Part shown: positions 40,624 to 44,811 of the stretch, one piece after another
How the letters are laid out: the number at the start of each line of letters is the position of its first letter
Numbering within the stretch: the stretch's first letter is position 1
Source of the DNA: an uncultured Saprospiraceae bacterium
Lineage (GTDB): Bacteria; Bacteroidota; Bacteroidia; Chitinophagales; Saprospiraceae
Direction of reading: 5' to 3'
NCBI GenBank assembly: GCA_937922815.1
Contig: CALAJP010000193.1
Location: 1-44,811 of the forward strand
Length of the DNA stretch: 44,811 bases
Notes under the pieces: model-generated
What the model saw: only the letters and a program-made list of their open reading frames with translations
Database searches by the model: none
What the model was told of the DNA's origin: nothing
Translations under genes and position numbers: made by a program

Positions 40624-41358
40624 TTAATCTTTCATCGCCGCATATTTAGACAATTGTTTGTCTAAAGCTAATAAATCTTTTGGGTAAGGTACTTCAAAAG
40701 TAACTTCTTTTCCAGTTTTAGGATGCAAACAAGTCAATTTTTTAGCATGTAATGTACTTCTGTCAACCAACGGTCTTTCTTCATCCCATTTTCCTTGCGA
40801 GTATCGTCTCTTAATTGACGAAACCATGAATTTATCATGAGGGCTATACAATGAATCTACAACCAAAGGATGTCCAATAGATTGAAAATGTAAACGAATT
40901 TGGTGCATTCGTCCCGTTTCTATTTTTGCTTCCAAAATCGAATACCCATTAAATTTTTTAACCACAGACCAATGCGTAATTGCTTGTTTCCCTTTTTTTA
41001 CAATTCGCATCGCTCCTTGTCTTCTTTCGTCCGGGGCAACACAATTATCTATTATTCCGCTATCTTTAAACGGGACTCCAATGACAAAGGCATGATAAAA
41101 TTTTTCGGTTGTTCTTTCCTGAAATTGTTGTGATAAATGCCGGTGTGATTCTTCATTTTTTGCAAAACAAATCAACCCACTGGTTTCTTTATCTAAACGA
41201 TGAACCGTATATATTTTACCGTATTTTTTATTTAATTCAGCAAAAAGGTTCGGTTTGGTAGCATCGAAGCGATCAGGAATGGTTAACATTCGAGAGGGTT
41301 TATTGACAATAATTAAATCATCATCTTCGTATATAGCTGTTATTTTTGTTTTTGACAT
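40624..41358 (-). CDS. RluA-family pseudouridine synthase
   Basis: This is a pseudouridine synthase of 244 residues without an S4 domain. The N-terminal DDDLIIVNKPSRMLTIPD leads to TVHRLDKETSGLICFAK (about 51-67), whose HRLDxxTSG includes the catalytic Asp. IETGRMHQIRLHFQSIGHPLV follows near residues 146-166. The presence of YSQGKWDEERPL is unusual, and the RNA substrate cannot be assigned. It begins four bases after the cca stop, and with dusB further upstream forms a probable three-gene tRNA/rRNA processing operon. Confidence 0.9.
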   Translation of the reverse strand: MSKTKITAIYEDDDLIIVNKPSRMLTIPDRFDATKPNLFAELNKKYGKIYTVHRLDKETSGLICFAKNEESHRHLSQQFQERTTEKFYHAFVIGVPFKDSGIIDNCVAPDERRQGAMRIVKKGKQAITHWSVVKKFNGYSILEAKIETGRMHQIRLHFQSIGHPLVVDSLYSPHDKFMVSSIKRRYSQGKWDEERPLVDRSTLHAKKLTCLHPKTGKEVTFEVPYPKDLLALDKQLSKYAAMKD

Positions 41359-41362
41359 TTTT

Positions 41363-42805
41363 TTAATCGTTAACTTTTGTAGACTGAATAGGGTGTAAAT
41401 TCAATTTTGCAGCTTCCTCTACCATATATTCAAAAGCTATATTTTTATCATTTTTAATAAGACCATCTAAAATAGCCTCTCTAATCTTGTCTTTTATAAT
41501 CCCAACTTCTTTGGAAGGTTTCAGGTTAAAGGTTTCCATAATCAATGCTCCCGAAATAGGAGGTTGCCAGTTTCTTAGTTGATCTTTCTCCTCTACTTCT
41601 TCCATTCGTTTACGAACAAAACGGTAATTATCTAAATAACGCTTTACTCGATTTGGGTTTTTGGAAGTTATATCCGCTTCACACAACATTAACAAAGATT
41701 CTATATCGTCGCCAGCGTCAAACAACACTCTTCGAACGGCCGAATCTGTAATATTTTCTTTGGTCAATGAAATAGGACGAAGGTGCATCCGTACCATTTT
41801 CTGAACAAAGCGTAATTGTTCTGTTAAAGGTAGCTTGAATTTTTTAAAAATCCGTTTAGTCATATGAACACCCAACACCTCGTGTCCGTGAAACGTCCAA
41901 CCATTTCCTTCTTCAAACTTCTTGGTTTGTGGTTTTGCTATATCATGTAAAATAGCCGCCCAACGTAACCATAAATTATCACTTTTTTTGGATAAATTAT
42001 CTAAGACTTCTAAGGTATGATAGAAATTATCTTTATGTCCAATACCTTTTACCACATCTACTCCTTTCAGGTTAACTAACTCAGGAAAAATCAACGCTAA
42101 TAAGCCTGTTTTGTCCATCAGGTCAAAGGTTTTCGCAGCGTTATCAGATTCAATAATTTTATTTAATTCTGTGGTAATTCTTTCTTGAGAAATAATTCCG
42201 ATACGCTCTTTATTGACCGCAATCGCATTTAGGGTTTGAAAATCAATTTCAAAACCTAATTGAGCGGCAAAACGAAAAGCTCGTAACATTCGCAAAGGGT
42301 CATCGCTGAATGTCTTTCCTGCCTCTAAAGGTGTCTTAATTATCTTATTAGTCAAATCTGACATTCCATTAAACGGATCGAGTAACGTTCCAAAATCCGC
42401 ATCGTTTAAGCTAATTGCTAACGCATTTATGGTCAAATCTCGCCTGTTTTGGTCATCTTCGAGCGTTCCGTCTTCGACAATAGGTTTTCTAGAATCTGAA
42501 CGATAGGATTCTCTTCTGGCTCCTACAAATTCTAATTCATAACCTTTGTACATTAGCATAGCCGTACCGAATCGCTTAAAAACGGTTAATTTAGGCATGG
42601 GGCTAAGCACTTTAGCCATCTGTTTTGCCAATTCTATTCCACTGCCCACACAAACAATATCAATATCACATTTTTTAGAATTGCGTCCCAATATTCGGTC
42701 TCGAACAAAACCACCCACTATATAGGTAGGGAAATTCGTTTCACGAATAGCAATTTTAAGTTTTTCAATAATTTGCTTTTCAATGTCAGTAAATGTAAAT
42801 ATCAA
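41363..42805 (-). CDS. cca: CCA tRNA nucleotidyltransferase with HD domain
   Basis: This class II enzyme adds or repairs the 3' CCA of tRNAs. It is needed here because none of the four tRNA genes in the window encodes CCA. The 480 residues include the head domain with YIVGGFVRDRILG (about 27-39) and the catalytic CDIDIVC (about 46-52), the RRDLTINALA motif (about 120-129), and the neck/body region with PLRMLRAFRFAAQLGFEI. An HD phosphohydrolase domain (about 250-360) contains the HxxxH...HD pattern (DNFYHTLEV, AAILHDIAKP). It lies 54 bases downstream of dusB and four bases upstream of an rluA-type gene. Confidence 0.93.
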   Translation of the reverse strand: MIFTFTDIEKQIIEKLKIAIRETNFPTYIVGGFVRDRILGRNSKKCDIDIVCVGSGIELAKQMAKVLSPMPKLTVFKRFGTAMLMYKGYELEFVGARRESYRSDSRKPIVEDGTLEDDQNRRDLTINALAISLNDADFGTLLDPFNGMSDLTNKIIKTPLEAGKTFSDDPLRMLRAFRFAAQLGFEIDFQTLNAIAVNKERIGIISQERITTELNKIIESDNAAKTFDLMDKTGLLALIFPELVNLKGVDVVKGIGHKDNFYHTLEVLDNLSKKSDNLWLRWAAILHDIAKPQTKKFEEGNGWTFHGHEVLGVHMTKRIFKKFKLPLTEQLRFVQKMVRMHLRPISLTKENITDSAVRRVLFDAGDDIESLLMLCEADITSKNPNRVKRYLDNYRFVRKRMEEVEEKDQLRNWQPPISGALIMETFNLKPSKEVGIIKDKIREAILDGLIKNDKNIAFEYMVEEAAKLNLHPIQSTKVND

Positions 42806-42859
42806 AATTAATAATGAGTTATATCAATGAAATAAAATAATTGCGAAGTAAACAAAAAA

Positions 42860-43843
42860 CTAGGCATTAACAAATTCTAAGTTCTCAATACTGTCTAAAA
42901 CTTCTAATAAATCTTTGGGGTTTTCTAAAGAAACCAATTGCTTCCTTTTTTCTTTGACGCCTACCAATCCTTTAAAATAGTTAGCATAATGCCTTCTCAT
43001 TTCTAAAATTCCGAGCTTCTCCCCTTTCCATTCTATTGATTTCAATAAATGTCTTTTGGCGGCATCTATACGTTCTTCAATAGTTGCAGGTGCTAAATGC
43101 TGTCCCGTTTTTACGTAATGCTTAATTTCTCTAAAAATCCAAGGATTTCCGATACTCGCTCTGCCTATCATCAGGGCATCAACTCCATACTTATTTTTGT
43201 ACTCGAGTGCTTTTTCGGGACTATCAATATCGCCATTGCCGATCACAGGAATATGTAAACGAGGGTTTTCTTTCACTTTCGCAATCCAAGACCAATCCGC
43301 CTCACCTTTATACATTTGTTTACGAGTTCGCCCATGAATAGAAATAGCTTTAACGCCAACGTCTTGTAACCTTTCTGCAACTTCAACTATTTTTATAGAT
43401 TTATCATCCCAACCCAATCGAGTTTTAACCGTCACGGGTAAATTAGTTGACTTGACAATTTCTTTAGTTAATTCGACCATTCGAGGAATATCTTGCAATA
43501 TTCCAGCACCAGCCATTTTGCAAACTACCTTCTTTACAGGACACCCAAAATTGATATCTAATACCTCTGGTTTTGCTTCTTCTACTATCTCAGCAGCTCT
43601 ACGCATACTGTCCATCTCTGCACCAAATATTTGAATTCCAATGGGTCTTTCTTCCTCATAAATATCGAGTTTTTGGACACTTTTATGAGCATCACGAATC
43701 AACCCCTCTACTGAGATAAATTCGGTGTACATCATATCACAACCATTTTCCTTGCACAAAGCCCTAAAAGGAGGGTCAGAAACATCTTCCATCGGGGCTA
43801 AAAACAAAGGAAAGTCATCAAACTGAATATCTGCAATCTTCAT
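42860..43843 (-). CDS. dusB: tRNA-dihydrouridine synthase, DusB type
   Basis: This FMN enzyme reduces uridine to dihydrouridine in tRNA D-loops. The TIM-barrel start has FLAPMEDVSDPPFRALC (about 14-30). The catalytic cysteine lies in DINFGCPVKKVVCKMAGAGI (about 96-115). VKTRLGWDD, SIHGRTRKQMYKG (about 173-185), GNGDIDSPE and GRASIGNPWIF (about 227-237) make up the FMN and substrate site. At 327 residues it is complete. A minus-strand -7-like TATTTTTG (43863-43870) sits 20 bases upstream. It appears to lead the dusB-cca-rluA operon. Confidence 0.93.
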   Translation of the reverse strand: MKIADIQFDDFPLFLAPMEDVSDPPFRALCKENGCDMMYTEFISVEGLIRDAHKSVQKLDIYEEERPIGIQIFGAEMDSMRRAAEIVEEAKPEVLDINFGCPVKKVVCKMAGAGILQDIPRMVELTKEIVKSTNLPVTVKTRLGWDDKSIKIVEVAERLQDVGVKAISIHGRTRKQMYKGEADWSWIAKVKENPRLHIPVIGNGDIDSPEKALEYKNKYGVDALMIGRASIGNPWIFREIKHYVKTGQHLAPATIEERIDAAKRHLLKSIEWKGEKLGILEMRRHYANYFKGLVGVKEKRKQLVSLENPKDLLEVLDSIENLEFVNA

Positions 43844-44009
43844 ACGCTACTTAATTAAGATGCAAAAATAATGATTTTTGGAATGATTTGTTTAATAAGT
43901 GCCAAATCAACTTCCTAAAAAGGTTAAGAAAAGTTTCCCGCAAAACAATAACCCTTCAACTAAATAAAGCGTAAAAAAATTACATCGTAATAACCAAATA
44001 AAATTTGAC

Positions 44010-44811
44010 ATGAAAAAATTACTATTCTTATCTTGTTTATTTACGTTAATCTTTGCTTGTAAAGATGACGAAGAAACACCAATTACTGAACCACCCGTTC
44101 AAACGAGTCTTACGGTCTCTTCTGTAACTCCTACTTTAATAACTATCGGAAATGAAGTTACTTTCACTGTTAACGGTACAAATCTTACCGATAATTTAAG
44201 TTTTTCGGTTACAGATTTGAATAATGTAACTGAAGTTGATGGTGGTACTGCCACAACAAGACAATACAAAGGTCTTGCTTCTGGTGAAGCGGGAGAAAAA
44301 GATGGTACACTTAAAACTAGTACAGGAACTACTATTCACGAATTTAAAGTTTCTTTCATGAATGAAATTGTACCTTCTGTTGATTCTGTTTCTCCAAAAA
44401 CTGCTTTTATTGGTGAAGTTACTACTTTCAATGTGTATGGCAACAATCTTGTAGACAGCCTTCAATTCACTATCAATAACTTAGATAGTATAAAAGAAGT
44501 AAGTGGAGGTAATGATTCTTTAAGAATATTCACGGGTATTAATCGAGAAACGGAAGGTATTCAAAACGGAAGTGTTGTGACTAATGAAGGAGATACTTTA
44601 TTGAATTTTGAAGTAAATTTTTCTGTTAATCCGAGTACTGTGATGAAAGCAGATTCTGTAACTCCTAAAAAAGCGTTTTTAGATGAAGAAGTAATCTTCT
44701 CTATTCATGGGCAAAACTTACCTGATGATTTAGCTTTCAATTTGAATAATCTTGAAAACATAACTTCGGTTGCTTCAGAAGCTACTAATCTTAAAATGTT
44801 TAAAGGTACTC
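44010..44811 (+). CDS. Surface lipoprotein with IPT/TIG-like repeats (3' end beyond window)
   Basis: The gene opens at ATG 44010 and runs off the end of the window with 267 codons read. MKKLLFLSCLFTLIFAC is a lipoprotein signal with the lipid cysteine at residue 17. The next residues KDDEE match the K-D/E-D/E surface-export signal known from Bacteroidota lipoproteins, so surface exposure is likely. The rest is built of repeats about 88-90 residues long. They start at SVTPTLITIGNEVTF (44121 on), SVSPKTAFIGEVTTF (44385 on) and SVTPKKAFLDEEVIF (44655 on), and each continues with a G.NL.D.L.F segment. The pattern resembles IPT/TIG immunoglobulin-like domains. Function, ligand and total repeat number are unknown. 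Confidence 0.75.
   Translation, partial: MKKLLFLSCLFTLIFACKDDEETPITEPPVQTSLTVSSVTPTLITIGNEVTFTVNGTNLTDNLSFSVTDLNNVTEVDGGTATTRQYKGLASGEAGEKDGTLKTSTGTTIHEFKVSFMNEIVPSVDSVSPKTAFIGEVTTFNVYGNNLVDSLQFTINNLDSIKEVSGGNDSLRIFTGINRETEGIQNGSVVTNEGDTLLNFEVNFSVNPSTVMKADSVTPKKAFLDEEVIFSIHGQNLPDDLAFNLNNLENITSVASEATNLKMFKGT

Overview
The window is a low-GC bacterial chromosome segment, best read as Bacteroidota. Three things point there: the gliding genes gldF and gldG; typical Bacteroidota families (DUF5683, a BatD-type domain, DUF4230, a DUF4834-like microprotein, paired OmpH/Skp proteins); and promoters of the form TTTG-N19..21-TANNTTTG, which stand out best in front of the tRNA clusters and ndk. A gliding, Saprospira-like or related lineage is plausible, but the sequence alone does not fix the genus. 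Most of the window is housekeeping. There is no prophage, CRISPR array, restriction system or transposase.

Layout. 1-2520: the end of a YicC-family gene, guanylate kinase, ApaG and two tandem OmpH/Skp-like periplasmic chaperones. 2851-5289: gldFG. 5360-9276: two overlapping paralogous membrane sensor kinases; the second has lost its phospho-acceptor histidine. 9269-14181: a SpoU-type RNA methyltransferase, a DUF2490 protein, tRNA-Gly and tRNA-Leu, an FKBP isomerase, a thioesterase, a truncated BatD-like protein and a HAD phosphatase. 14203-21851: methionine synthase MetH divergent from RimO, followed by an exported protein, a 44-residue microprotein and a MacB/FtsX-type permease.

21891-30107: a DHH phosphoesterase, Ndk, a DUF4230 protein, an ABC-F ATPase, a small lipoprotein, DUF5683, ParB and GpsA. 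30231-34348: tRNA-Pro and tRNA-Ser, PurU, a TruC-like pseudouridine synthase, a DEDD exonuclease and a membrane-anchored coiled-coil protein. 34434-40440: a hybrid histidine kinase, a DUF1080 protein with a frameshifted signal peptide, an M17 aminopeptidase and a CBM48-like/esterase fusion. 40624-43843: a likely dusB-cca-rluA-type RNA modification operon. 44010 to the end: a surface lipoprotein with IPT/TIG-like repeats, cut off by the window edge.

The least expected observations are: (1) three diverged copies of a roughly 150-165 bp element with terminal inverted repeats and TA flanks, which looks like a MITE of the Tc1/mariner-IS630 type; (2) the kinase/pseudokinase tandem; (3) a nine-base homopolymer that puts the signal peptide of the DUF1080 protein out of frame; (4) a stand-alone BatD N-terminal domain beside one of the repeat copies. 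None of these alone proves a new system. The kinase pair and the repeat family deserve follow-up first.
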